Source of the DNA: Thiocystis violacea
GTDB lineage: Bacteria; Pseudomonadota; Gammaproteobacteria; Chromatiales; Chromatiaceae
Length of the DNA: 64,000 nucleotides
Assembly (NCBI RefSeq): GCF_016583565.1
Contig: NZ_NRRF01000002.1
Span: 119,901 to 183,900, forward strand
Direction: 5' to 3'
Position 1 is the first letter of the stretch. Every line of letters begins with the position of its first letter. The position numbers and the translations under genes are program-made. Shown one piece after another: positions 54,404 to 62,520 of the stretch. A model generated the notes under the pieces. That model was not told the DNA's origin. It was given only the letters and a program-made list of their open reading frames with translations, and made no database searches.

Positions 54404-55285
54404 ATGGCTTACCTCATCGAGGCACAGGACCTGGTACGGCTCTACCCGGGCGTGCGCGCGGTCGACGGCATCAGCTTCGGCGTCGAGATGGGCCAGTGCT
54501 ATGGGTTGCTCGGACCCAATGGGGCCGGAAAGACGACGACGCTCGAACTGCTCGAGGGGATTCAGACGCCGACCTCGGGGGCCGTGCGCTTCAAGGGCCG
54601 GCCCCTGGATCGGACCTACGCCGAGGCGATCGGCATCCAGTTCCAGGCGACCGCCCTGCAGGAGTTTCAGACCGTCGGCGAGTCGCTCGGCATGTTCGCC
54701 AGTTTCTATCGACACATGGCGGATCGCGATGAGCTGATCCGGCTGTGCAACCTCGGCGACATTCTGGATCGGGATACCCGCAAGCTCTCGGGTGGTCAGC
54801 GCCAGCGCCTCTTGCTTGCCGTCGCCCTGGTCAATGATCCCGAGCTGGTCTTTCTCGACGAGCCCACCACGGGCCTGGATCCGCAGGCGCGGCGGAATTT
54901 CTGGGGGCTGATCGAGATGGTGCGCCGGCGTGGAACGACCGTGCTCCTCACCACCCACTATATGGAAGAGGCCGAGCGTCTCTGTGACCGCATCGCCATC
55001 GTGGATCATGGCCGCATGATCGCCGAGGGCAGTCCGGCGGAACTCGTCAGGGCGCATTTCCCGGCCCGCGTGATCCGGCTTGCCGATTCGGGTTGGCCCG
55101 AGGGCACCCCGTTGCCGGATGGCGCCTTGAAGGGCAATGGCGAGATCGAGCTCTACGCGGAGGATGTGCCTGAGATGCTGGCCGAGCTGGAGCGCATCGG
55201 AGCAGACCTGACCGCGCTGCGCATCGCCACGCCCAATTTGGAGGATCTCTTCTTGAAACTCACCGGCCACGCACTCCGGACCTGA
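54404..55285 (+). CDS. ABC transporter ATP-binding protein (ABC-2 exporter)
   Basis: The 293-residue protein has Walker A GPNGAGKTT (about residue 39), signature KLSGGQRQRL, Walker B LVFLDEPTTGLD and switch TTHYMEEAERL. It resembles the CcmA/NatA/DrrA exporter ATPases, with an acidic C-terminal extension. It starts nine bases after ppc and ends three bases before the permease, so it is probably transcribed with both. The substrate cannot be told. Confidence 0.94.
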   Translation: MAYLIEAQDLVRLYPGVRAVDGISFGVEMGQCYGLLGPNGAGKTTTLELLEGIQTPTSGAVRFKGRPLDRTYAEAIGIQFQATALQEFQTVGESLGMFASFYRHMADRDELIRLCNLGDILDRDTRKLSGGQRQRLLLAVALVNDPELVFLDEPTTGLDPQARRNFWGLIEMVRRRGTTVLLTTHYMEEAERLCDRIAIVDHGRMIAEGSPAELVRAHFPARVIRLADSGWPEGTPLPDGALKGNGEIELYAEDVPEMLAELERIGADLTALRIATPNLEDLFLKLTGHALRT

Positions 55286-55288
55286 TTC

Positions 55289-56311
55289 ATGTTCAAACGC
55301 GTCATCGCCATCCTGATCGCACGCAACCGCGAGTTCTACCGCGACCGCGCGGGACTGGGCTGGAACATCCTCATGCCCATGATGATGGTGCTGGCCTTCG
55401 CCTTCATCTTCCAGGGCGATCAGAAGGATCTGCTCAAGGTGGGCGTGGTTGCCCAGCAAGGCGATCTGTCGACGGTCACGTCGCCCTTGCTGGAGGTACA
55501 GCATCTGACCTTCGTGCCCTTCAGCGGACCGGACGAGGCGATCAGGAAGGTCGAGCGCCACCAGCTGGACCTGCTGCTCGACCTGCGTGCGGCACCCGCC
55601 TACTGGGTCAACGTCAACTCCGCCAACGGCTATCTGGCCGAGCGCCTGCTGCTGGGCGCCTATGCGGCGCCGGCTCAAGGCGCGCCGGAGCGCAAGACGG
55701 TCACGGGGGAGGCGCTGCGCTACGTCGACTGGGTGCTTCCAGGCGTGCTGGCGATGAACATCATGTTCTCGAGCCTCTGGGGTGTGGGCTGGGTGATCGT
55801 GCGCTACCGCAAGAACGGGGTGCTGAGGCGGCTGAAGGCGACGCCGCTGCGACCTTGGGAGTTTCTCACCGCGCAAGTGGTGTCGCGCCTGATCGTGGTC
55901 CTGGGCGCGAGCCTCATCGTCTATCTCGGCGCCGAGCTGCTGCTGGACTTTCCGATGCGGGGCTCCTACCTGGCGCTGGGGCTCGTCTATGTCGCCGGGG
56001 CGCTCTGCCTCATCAGCCTCGGGCTGATCATCGCGGCGCGGCTGCGCACGGAGGAGGTGGCCGATGGTCTGCTCAACCTCATGTCCTGGCCGATGCTGCT
56101 GTTGTCAGGGGTCTGGTTTTCGATGGAAGGCACCAACGCCTTGGCGCAGACCTTCTCGCGGCTACTCCCGCTGACCCACCTGGTCGAAGCGGCGCGCAAG
56201 GTGATGATCGATGGGGCGGGGGTGTTGGAGATCTTGCCTCAGGTCGGGCTGCTGCTGGCCTTGGGCGTGCTCTTCCTCAGTGTCGCAACCTGGATGTTCC
56301 GCTGGGAGTAG
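55289..56311 (+). CDS. ABC-2 type transporter permease
   Basis: The 340-residue protein has one N-terminal membrane segment (WNILMPMMMVLAFAFIF), a periplasmic domain of about 130 residues, and five C-terminal segments (VLPGVLAMNIMFSSLWGVGW to LLLALGVLFLSVATWMF), the ABC-2 layout. The motif LMSWPMLLLSGVWFSMEGTN near the end is typical. It would form a homodimer with the preceding ATPase. It is followed by a hairpin and a 43-base repeat. Confidence 0.93.
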   Translation: MFKRVIAILIARNREFYRDRAGLGWNILMPMMMVLAFAFIFQGDQKDLLKVGVVAQQGDLSTVTSPLLEVQHLTFVPFSGPDEAIRKVERHQLDLLLDLRAAPAYWVNVNSANGYLAERLLLGAYAAPAQGAPERKTVTGEALRYVDWVLPGVLAMNIMFSSLWGVGWVIVRYRKNGVLRRLKATPLRPWEFLTAQVVSRLIVVLGASLIVYLGAELLLDFPMRGSYLALGLVYVAGALCLISLGLIIAARLRTEEVADGLLNLMSWPMLLLSGVWFSMEGTNALAQTFSRLLPLTHLVEAARKVMIDGAGVLEILPQVGLLLALGVLFLSVATWMFRWE

Positions 56312-56373
56312 GCGCGCGCGGCGGCGTCTGAACCGCTGCGTCTCCGGTTGGTGCTGGCGTCAGGCTGAGCGCA

Positions 56374-56409
56374 ACGCAAAGCGCCCGGCCAAGGCAGGGC
56401 GCTTTGCGT
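56374..56409. terminator. perfect 13-pair palindrome between convergent genes
   Basis: ACGCAAAGCGCCC (56374-56386) is the exact complement of GGGCGCTTTGCGT (56397-56409), loop GGCCAAGGCA. It separates the permease from rlpA, which run towards each other. The right arm recurs at 56440-56452 within the following repeat, allowing an alternative pairing. Confidence 0.6.
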
Positions 56410-56478
56410 GCTCGATCAGGTCGAGGCTCGGCCAAGGCAGGGCGCTTTGCGTGCTCGATCAGGTCGAGGCTCGGCCAA
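56386..56478. repeat. 43-base tandem repeat, two full copies
   Basis: A unit beginning CGGCCAAGGCAGGGCGCTTT occurs at 56386-56428 and again, identically, at 56429-56471; the first seven bases CGGCCAA start a third time at 56472. It abuts the rlpA stop codon (56479-56481). Confidence 0.95.
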
Positions 56479-56871
56479 TCAGCCTTCGCGCCCGGGTCTG
56501 CTGAGCACCTTGACTTCCACCTTGGCAACGCCCCGCTTGACGATTCCCAGCTCACGTGCGGCCTGACGTGAGAGATCGATGATGCGGCCTTTGACGAAGG
56601 GGCCGCGATCATTGACCTTGACGACGATGCTGCGGCCAGTCTTGGTGTCGGTGACCTTGACCTTGCTGCCCAGCGGCAGGGTCTTGTGGGCCGCGGTGAG
56701 GCCGTTTCTGTTATATCGCTTCCCGCTTGCGGTTTTCCGCCCGTGCAGACTGTCGTGATAGTAGGAAGCCATGCCTTTTTGGACGTGACCTGCGGCGCTT
56801 CCGGCCACCACGTTGCTGGCGAAGGGTAGGAGCGATGCCAGCAGCGTGGTCGCAATAAGCGTCTTTCTCAT
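56479..56871 (-). CDS. RlpA-like double-psi beta-barrel protein, short form
   Basis: The 130-residue product has a signal peptide ([20 protein letters not shown]) and a single RlpA domain: [19 protein letters not shown], then [17 protein letters not shown] and [19 protein letters not shown], with the catalytic-type Asp at D88. RlpA enzymes cleave denuded peptidoglycan at the septum. It lacks both the lipobox and the SPOR domain of classical RlpA, so septal targeting is not expected. A CRP-like site lies upstream. Lytic transglycosylase activity is a family inference. Confidence 0.92.
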   Translation of the reverse strand: MRKTLIATTLLASLLPFASNVVAGSAAGHVQKGMASYYHDSLHGRKTASGKRYNRNGLTAAHKTLPLGSKVKVTDTKTGRSIVVKVNDRGPFVKGRIIDLSRQAARELGIVKRGVAKVEVKVLSRPGREG

Positions 56872-57177
56872 GGAGCCAACCTCATTCTTTAAGGCGCATC
56901 CCCGTCGAAATGAGTACGGGAGCCCTGTCGGTGAATCATGAGGCCGCAGTCTAGGGAAAACCCTATGTGGGGTAAACCCTCAATCTGTGATCTTGCTCAC
57001 AATCGTGTGCGAAAGATCATGCGCTGAAGTTGTGAATCCTTAAAAACGCGATCTTGCGCGGGGAGAGGGTGAACACGATAAGGTGTTTTCTCGGCCGCTG
57101 CGATGCCGCCGAGTCGTGCTGGAAGCCGGTGTTTGCGCCTCGCCGCCGTCCGGCCGAGGGGGCGAGGCGCGCTCCAA
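56872..57177 (-). promoter_or_regulatory. regulatory region upstream of the RlpA-like gene
   Basis: This 306-base gap contains no gene. On the minus strand it holds a CRP-type site (56986-57001), a -35/-10 pair (TTTACC 56976-56971, TAGACT 56953-56948, 17-base spacer) and, between these, two AGGG-AAA-CCCT-like elements. The stretch 57040-57177 shows nothing further. Confidence 0.5.
56986..57001 (-). promoter_or_regulatory. CRP/Vfr-type binding site
   Basis: TGTGATCTTGCTCACA is a perfect match to TGTGA-N6-TCACA. Its centre is about 52 bases upstream of the expected start of the minus-strand promoter, an activating position. The target is most likely the RlpA-like gene. Confidence 0.6.
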
Positions 57178-59817
57178 TCAAACCTCCCGGCTGGCCGGTT
57201 TGTCCATGCCGTTCACGTCTTGACAGGGCATGTCTGACATGGGGCCGACCAGTTCGGCCGAGAGGTGCTGCCAGGCGCTGGTGAGCGAGACGAGCACGGA
57301 TGCCAGGTAGGGGATGGCCTGCACGACCAGGACGGCACACCAGATCCGCACGTCGAGCATGAAGGCGTCGTCACGCAGCATGACGAGCGCGGCCGCGAGC
57401 AGGAAGGCGAAGGCGAACAGCGCCTCCTCGCGCGCATCCGCCATGGCGCGGATGACGGCGGGCGCCTCTGCCATCTTGGGTGTGCGGAAGAATCCGAGCT
57501 TGCCGGTCACCAGCCCACCGAACATGGCGCGCGCGATGGTGTGCGAGAGCGCCAGCCCGGCCAGGCCGGCGGCGAAGCTCTGGCGCAGCGTGGCCGTGAC
57601 GCGGCGCCGGTAGAGCAGGAAGCTCTTCGACATCTTGAACACGAACAGGACCAGCGGAACCAGCGCGATGGTCATGTAGGGCGGCGTGATCTGTAGGGGG
57701 AACATGACCATGGCCACGGACCAGGCGAGCGCCGCGAAATTGAACAAGAGGTTGAAGCCGTCCGCGAACCAGGGCAGCCAACCCGCCACGAAGTGGTAGC
57801 GCTGGCCGGCGGACAGCGCCGTCTTGCGGATACCCAGCAGCTCGCGCCAGTGACGGAGCAGGATGCGCACGGCGCCATAGGCCCAGCGGTAGCGCTGCTT
57901 GCGGAAGTCCGCGAAGGTGTCCGGCATGAGACCGCGACCATAGGTGCAGGGGATGTAGAGCGCCTTGTGACCGGCCTCGAAGAGGCGCAGGCCAAGCTCG
58001 GCATCCTCGGTGATGCACCACTCGGCCCAGCCGCCGACCTCGTCGAGGATGCGCCGGCGGATCATTGTCATGGTGCCGTGCTGGATGATGGCATTGCGCT
58101 CGTTGCGGGTGACCATGCCGAGGTGGAAGAAGCCGCGATACTCGGCCATGCACATCGCCTTGAAGGCGTTCTGATGGGCGTCGCGATAGTCCTGCGGTGC
58201 CTGGGCGATGGCCACCTCGGGGTCCGCGAAGGCGGGGACCAGATGACGTAGCCACAGGGGCTTGACGATGTAGTCGGCGTCGATGACCGCGACGACCTCG
58301 GCGGCTGGATCCGTCTGGCGCAGGGCGAAGTTGAGTGCGCCGGCCTTGTATCCGGCGAGCGGATCGACGTGGAAGAAGCGGAAGCGCGGGCCGAGCTTGG
58401 CGCAGTAGGCCTCGACGGGCTGCCAGACCGCGGGATCCTTGGTGTTGTTGTCGATCACCAGGACCTCGAAGTGGGGATAGTCCAGTGCCGCGAGCCCATC
58501 CAGGGTCTCGATCAGCAGCTCGGGTGGCTCGTTGTAGGCCGGCACATGCACCGAGACGAAGGGCAGCTCTGCGTCCGGTACCGAGCGCAGTGGAAAGGGG
58601 CGACGCCATTTGCGCAGCCAGAGGGATTCCGCCCACTCGTGGGCCTCCGCCATGAGCAGCACGATGACGCCCAGGCCGCCGACGAGCAGCAGGAGCCCGA
58701 CGATGGCGGTCGCCGGCGTCATGTATTGGCGTGTGTAGTCGTAGACGATCCAGACCGCCGCGGTCGAGATCGCATAGGTGATCAGCGCCAGGAAGCTCTT
58801 GCCCCGTTTGGAGAGCGTGGCGCTGTCGCGGTAGAGGAAGGCGAGTAGCAAGACGCCCATGACCACGGAAATGCCCGCGAGTTCGCGCCAATGCGGGATG
58901 CGGACCACCGGCTCGGTGAAGTTGAACTTGGGCTTGCGGTCGGAGTTGTAGACGCCCCAATAGGTTCCGGTCGCGCCTTCCACCTTGAGCTTCCACAGCT
59001 GGTCGAAGGCCTCCATGACGTAGTAGACGTAGTGCTCGGCCTCCGCCTTGGCCAAGAAGCGGCGCAGGAAGCGCGTTTGGTTGGCGGGTGACGCCTCGGC
59101 ACCCCGATTGCGACGTCCGTTACTCGGCCAGCCGACCTCGCCGATGATGATCGGCTTGTTCGGATAGGCCTCCTTCACTTGGTTGTAGCGGTTGATCGAG
59201 TAGTCGACGGCCTGGTCCAGCGGAACGCCTTCCCAGTAGGGCAGCAGGTGGATGGTGATGAAATCCACATGCTCCGCCAGCTTGGGATACTTGAGCCAGA
59301 CGTGCCAGGGCTCCGCAGTGCTGACCGGCAGCCAGGTGAGCTTGCGCACGCGGTCCAGGTCGGCGATGAGCTCCGGGACTTCCACGTCGTCGCGCAGGAT
59401 GGCCTCGTTGCCGACCATGACGCGCACGACGTTGCGATTGCTCTCGTCCAGCACCTCCTTGAGCCGCTTGATCTCCCGGTCGTTCTCCTCGGCGTTCGGG
59501 CCGATCCAGGCGCCCAGTGTCACGTTGAGATCATAGGCAGCCGCCAGGCGCGGAATGGCCGCCAGGCTGTCCTCGACGGTGTAGGTTCGGACCGCGTGGA
59601 CCTTGCCTTGCAGCAGGGCGAGATCGCGGTCGATGTCCTCGACGGACGGAAAGCGTTTCTGACTCGGGTCGTCGTCCGCGCGCATGGGCGAGAATGAAAA
59701 ACCCTGAATACGGGTCGGCCATGGCGGCTCGTCGTCGGGCTGGTTCAGGAGCCACCAGGCCGCCACGGTGAGGAGCGCGATGAGGATGGGGATGATGATG
59801 TTGATGGAACGGTTCAT
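57178..59817 (-). CDS. fusion of GH17-like glucanase domain and GT2 glycosyltransferase
   Basis: The 879-residue membrane protein begins with one segment (IIIPILIALLTVAAWWLL), then a GH17-type domain (about 36-300) whose two glutamates are visible: E138 in VMVGNEAILRD and E227 in IIGEVGWPSNGR. Three further membrane segments lead to a processive GT2 domain (about 420-680) with FVSVHVPAYNEPPELLIETL, AVIDADYIV, CITEDAELGLRLFEAG and the QxxRW-like KQRYRWAYGA, then several more membrane segments. This layout resembles Pseudomonas NdvB, which makes beta-1,3-linked glucans. It overlaps the GT39-like gene by four bases. It likely polymerises and remodels a glucan; the product is unproven. Confidence 0.9.
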   Translation of the reverse strand: MNRSINIIIPILIALLTVAAWWLLNQPDDEPPWPTRIQGFSFSPMRADDDPSQKRFPSVEDIDRDLALLQGKVHAVRTYTVEDSLAAIPRLAAAYDLNVTLGAWIGPNAEENDREIKRLKEVLDESNRNVVRVMVGNEAILRDDVEVPELIADLDRVRKLTWLPVSTAEPWHVWLKYPKLAEHVDFITIHLLPYWEGVPLDQAVDYSINRYNQVKEAYPNKPIIIGEVGWPSNGRRNRGAEASPANQTRFLRRFLAKAEAEHYVYYVMEAFDQLWKLKVEGATGTYWGVYNSDRKPKFNFTEPVVRIPHWRELAGISVVMGVLLLAFLYRDSATLSKRGKSFLALITYAISTAAVWIVYDYTRQYMTPATAIVGLLLLVGGLGVIVLLMAEAHEWAESLWLRKWRRPFPLRSVPDAELPFVSVHVPAYNEPPELLIETLDGLAALDYPHFEVLVIDNNTKDPAVWQPVEAYCAKLGPRFRFFHVDPLAGYKAGALNFALRQTDPAAEVVAVIDADYIVKPLWLRHLVPAFADPEVAIAQAPQDYRDAHQNAFKAMCMAEYRGFFHLGMVTRNERNAIIQHGTMTMIRRRILDEVGGWAEWCITEDAELGLRLFEAGHKALYIPCTYGRGLMPDTFADFRKQRYRWAYGAVRILLRHWRELLGIRKTALSAGQRYHFVAGWLPWFADGFNLLFNFAALAWSVAMVMFPLQITPPYMTIALVPLVLFVFKMSKSFLLYRRRVTATLRQSFAAGLAGLALSHTIARAMFGGLVTGKLGFFRTPKMAEAPAVIRAMADAREEALFAFAFLLAAALVMLRDDAFMLDVRIWCAVLVVQAIPYLASVLVSLTSAWQHLSAELVGPMSDMPCQDVNGMDKPASREV

Positions 59818-61472
59818 GGTTCTATTGCGAACGCTGTCGATGCTGCATGCAGTGGTGTGGCGGAGGTGGCAGAGGTGTGCGGCTGAGGCGTCTTCAGGGT
59901 CTCAGGCGCGGCGCTGTCGGTTGTTGTAGATGCCCTCGGTTGGCTTGCCTCGAACCACTGCCAGGTGTCGGGGATCGCGGTGAGCGTGCCGCGCTTCTCC
60001 AGCGCCTTGCGCAGCCGCCCCGAGGGGGTCAAGGCGATGATGAGGTCGCCGTCGAGTGGCGGCCGGACGTCTTGACCTGGGGGCTCGGCCCAGATCCGGA
60101 CACCGGGTCTCAGATGATAGGCGAGGGACATCAGCTCGCCAGTGCTGACACCGCTCTCGCTGGCAAGGATGAGCGTCGCGTGGCCGGCGTTGGCGCGACG
60201 GGCGATCTCGATGTTATGCGCGCTGAAATTCTTGGTCGACCAGGTGTCGGCCCTGATGATAGCAGCCTGAGAGAGCACCCCGAGCGCCACGAGAACCACC
60301 AGGGAGGCCAGGGCAAGGCGGCCTTGAAGCGATCTCGGTCCGAGGCGCATGGCGTCTCCGATCGACCAGGCAACCATCAGCTGCACGGCCAGCAGCGCCG
60401 GCAGCGCATAGCGCGCGTGCAGCGAGCGGCTGCCGCCGAGGAGGAGATCGGGTCCCAAGACCAGGCCGACGTAGGCGAGCAGGATCAGGAGCATCATCGC
60501 GACGCCCGCGCCTGGGGCGCGTCTCAGGGCGCGCAGGGTCAGCCACGCGATGGGCAACAGCAGGAGCAGCCACCCTGGTTCCGGGCTCGGGCCGAGGTCG
60601 ACGAAGAGTTCGGTCAGGTGGTGTCCCCAGGCGGTGAGGATGTCCTCGAGCCCGACGGGGCGTTGCATCCAGGCGGTGTAGTGATCGACGCGATCGTGGC
60701 GCCTGGCCATGACCCACAGCCATGGGGTGAAGGCCAGCAGGGCACCGCCCGTTGCCATGGCCCAGCGGCGCGCCGTCCTGGCGGGGCTGATGGCCGCGTC
60801 GGGCTGCGCCAGGAGTCGGTAGAGACCATAGCCGGCGTGGACCGGGAGCATCAGCAGGAAGAGCAGATGGCTATAGACCCCCAAGGTCATGAGGAGGGCA
60901 TAGGTCCACCAGCCGCCCGCGGAATTGCGTCGCATGGCGCGCGACAGGGCGGCGCTGGAGGCGACGACGAGTAGCGTCCAGAGGGCGTATTGGCGTGCTT
61001 CCTGCGCATAGAGGAACTGGAGCGGCGAGCTGGCCACCATGACGGCCGCGACCCAGGGCGCGAGGCTGCGGCCGAAGAGTTCACGCATCAGCCAGTAGAC
61101 CGCCGGTATCAGGAGCAGGCCGAAGACGGCGGAGACCCCGCGTAGCGCCGCGACCGGCGCGATCGGAAGCTCCACCGCTAGGCGGGCGATCAGATAGTAG
61201 AGGGGCGCGTGCTCGGGGTGCTCGCTGAGTGCCGCGAGGGTATCGCGCCATCCATGCCGCGGATCCGGGTGCTGAAAGCGCAAGAGATCGTCGGGGTTGA
61301 GCAGCTGTCCGCTGAAGAGGCGCGCCTGGACGTCCGCCTGGTCGTAACCAAAGACGCGAATCAGGCTGAAGACTTCATCGTGCCAGACCAGGAGATGGTC
61401 GAGCGCGAGGAGCCGCAAGGCTGCGACTGCGGCAATGACGAGCAGGAGCGCGATGAGCCGCCCCCTGGACAT
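59814..61472 (-). CDS. GT39/ArnT-like membrane glycosyltransferase
   Basis: The 552-residue protein has about 10-12 membrane segments and, after the first, the acidic motif LLVWHDEVFSLIRV typical of lipid-phosphate-sugar-dependent glycosyltransferases (GT39/GT83). LYYLIARLAVELP and MRELFGRSLAPWVAAVM fit the family's first loops. ATG 61472 is chosen because a TTG at 61523 has no ribosome site and would add a Pro/Ala-rich head. The C-terminus is Thr/Ala/Pro-rich. It is coupled by overlap to the GH17-GT2 gene, so both probably act on the same envelope glycan. Confidence 0.88.
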   Translation of the reverse strand: MSRGRLIALLLVIAAVAALRLLALDHLLVWHDEVFSLIRVFGYDQADVQARLFSGQLLNPDDLLRFQHPDPRHGWRDTLAALSEHPEHAPLYYLIARLAVELPIAPVAALRGVSAVFGLLLIPAVYWLMRELFGRSLAPWVAAVMVASSPLQFLYAQEARQYALWTLLVVASSAALSRAMRRNSAGGWWTYALLMTLGVYSHLLFLLMLPVHAGYGLYRLLAQPDAAISPARTARRWAMATGGALLAFTPWLWVMARRHDRVDHYTAWMQRPVGLEDILTAWGHHLTELFVDLGPSPEPGWLLLLLPIAWLTLRALRRAPGAGVAMMLLILLAYVGLVLGPDLLLGGSRSLHARYALPALLAVQLMVAWSIGDAMRLGPRSLQGRLALASLVVLVALGVLSQAAIIRADTWSTKNFSAHNIEIARRANAGHATLILASESGVSTGELMSLAYHLRPGVRIWAEPPGQDVRPPLDGDLIIALTPSGRLRKALEKRGTLTAIPDTWQWFEASQPRASTTTDSAAPETLKTPQPHTSATSATPLHAASTAFAIEP

Positions 61473-61968
61473 CAGGGGGGTGGGATGGCGAGCGGTGGCC
61501 GCCGAGGCGAGCGGGGGAGGCAATACTGTGTATCCTGAAGTGGGCTCGTCGGATCGCGGTCGCCGGGCGATCGGGAACGACGAGGCAGGGTCCCGGACCG
61601 CGGCGCGGGAATGATAGCTCGATTCGGGTCTGGGTGTGTGAGGTTGGAGGGGCAGGCAGGCGTCCGCTGCGATGAGGCTCTCAGCCTTGCGTGGCAGGTC
61701 CGAGACTCAAGGTGCTGAGACGATGCTTGGCAGGTCTCTCGGTCGGCGGTCGGGGCGATTGGCTTCGGGGCCTGGTTCTCTCTGATCAGCGCGCATCAGG
61801 GGCGCCGCGGACGAAAAAAGCGCCTCGGTTGTCCCGAAGGCGCTCGGATCCTGGTGTCGGCGCGCCGCCGCGCCGGGCCAGGGATCAGGATTCCTCAAAC
61901 CGGCTCGGTCGTCGCGCCGCGGTACGCCAAGGCGCGTCCATCCGCGATGCGACGCCGACGGTCTTGGC
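61473..61968 (-). other. intergenic region without a gene
   Basis: About 500 bases upstream of the GT39-like gene hold no supported gene. They contain the terminator of the VPLPA-CTERM gene at 61814-61845. Open frames here on the plus strand have no ribosome site and no recognisable product. Confidence 0.5.
61814..61845 (-). terminator. rho-independent terminator
   Basis: On the minus strand AGCGCCTTCGG and CCGAGGCGCT pair with one bulged base around GACAA and are followed by TTTTTT. It lies about 125 bases after the stop of the VPLPA-CTERM gene. Confidence 0.8.
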
Positions 61969-62520
61969 TCAGACTGGCTGCGCTCGGCCATTGCCCTTGC
62001 GGCGCGCGACGCCCGCGATGCCAACCAGGGCGGAGCCGAACAGCCAACCCGCCGCCGGGAGCGGGACTGGCGCGCATTTGGCCTCCAAGATGGCCGATTT
62101 CAGCGTGAATTTCGAATCGCTCCCGATTTTGTCGAACGTAAACTTCAAGTTCTCATTGTTCAATAGCTGACCGAAAAAGGTGTCTCCTGTCTGCCAGGCG
62201 ATCGTTGTCGAGCCGTCAGCCTCAAGGGTCGCGCTGTTGCCAGAGACCCAGCTTCCGCCATCCTTGCTCTTGAAATAGACGTCCCAGGCGCTGGTGGGAG
62301 CCCCTGAATAGTTCAGCGTCAGGAGGATTTCCGTGATCTTGCTCTTGTCGCCCGCTGGCTTCCAATCCCAGGCGATCTCCTTGTACTTGCCGTCGCTGAT
62401 CATGTCGTTATAGGACCAGGTATAGGAGGTGTCGCAACCCAGCGCGCAAGCTTGCGCGGTGCTAACCGCTCCGAGCAACAGTGCCGTCATCAAGAAACCA
62501 GGGATGAGCAACTTCTTCAT
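61969..62520 (-). CDS. secreted VPLPA-CTERM (exosortase substrate) protein
   Basis: The 183-residue product has a signal peptide (MKKLLIPGFLMTALLLGAVS, cleavage near AQA), a beta-rich mature part with LNYSGAPTSAWDVYFKSKDG, and a C-terminal sorting signal: VPLPA at 152-156, a hydrophobic stretch GWLFGSALVGIAGVA, then RRK. This tripartite tail is recognised by exosortase in bacteria that make exopolysaccharide. ATG 62520 has AAGGAG about ten bases upstream. A terminator follows. No exosortase gene is in the window. The function of the mature domain is unknown. Confidence 0.92.
   Translation of the reverse strand: MKKLLIPGFLMTALLLGAVSTAQACALGCDTSYTWSYNDMISDGKYKEIAWDWKPAGDKSKITEILLTLNYSGAPTSAWDVYFKSKDGGSWVSGNSATLEADGSTTIAWQTGDTFFGQLLNNENLKFTFDKIGSDSKFTLKSAILEAKCAPVPLPAAGWLFGSALVGIAGVARRKGNGRAQPV

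Noticed and set aside
51326..55876. 1516-codon open frame on the minus strand
   Set aside because: It lies wholly antisense to egtD's end, ppc and the ABC genes, in the register that high-GC third positions keep open. Its translation is His/Arg/Gln-rich with no domain, and the plus-strand genes are certain.
56386..56478. possible CRISPR repeat
   Set aside because: The two 43-base copies are directly adjacent with no spacer and no cas genes are near; it is a plain tandem duplication.
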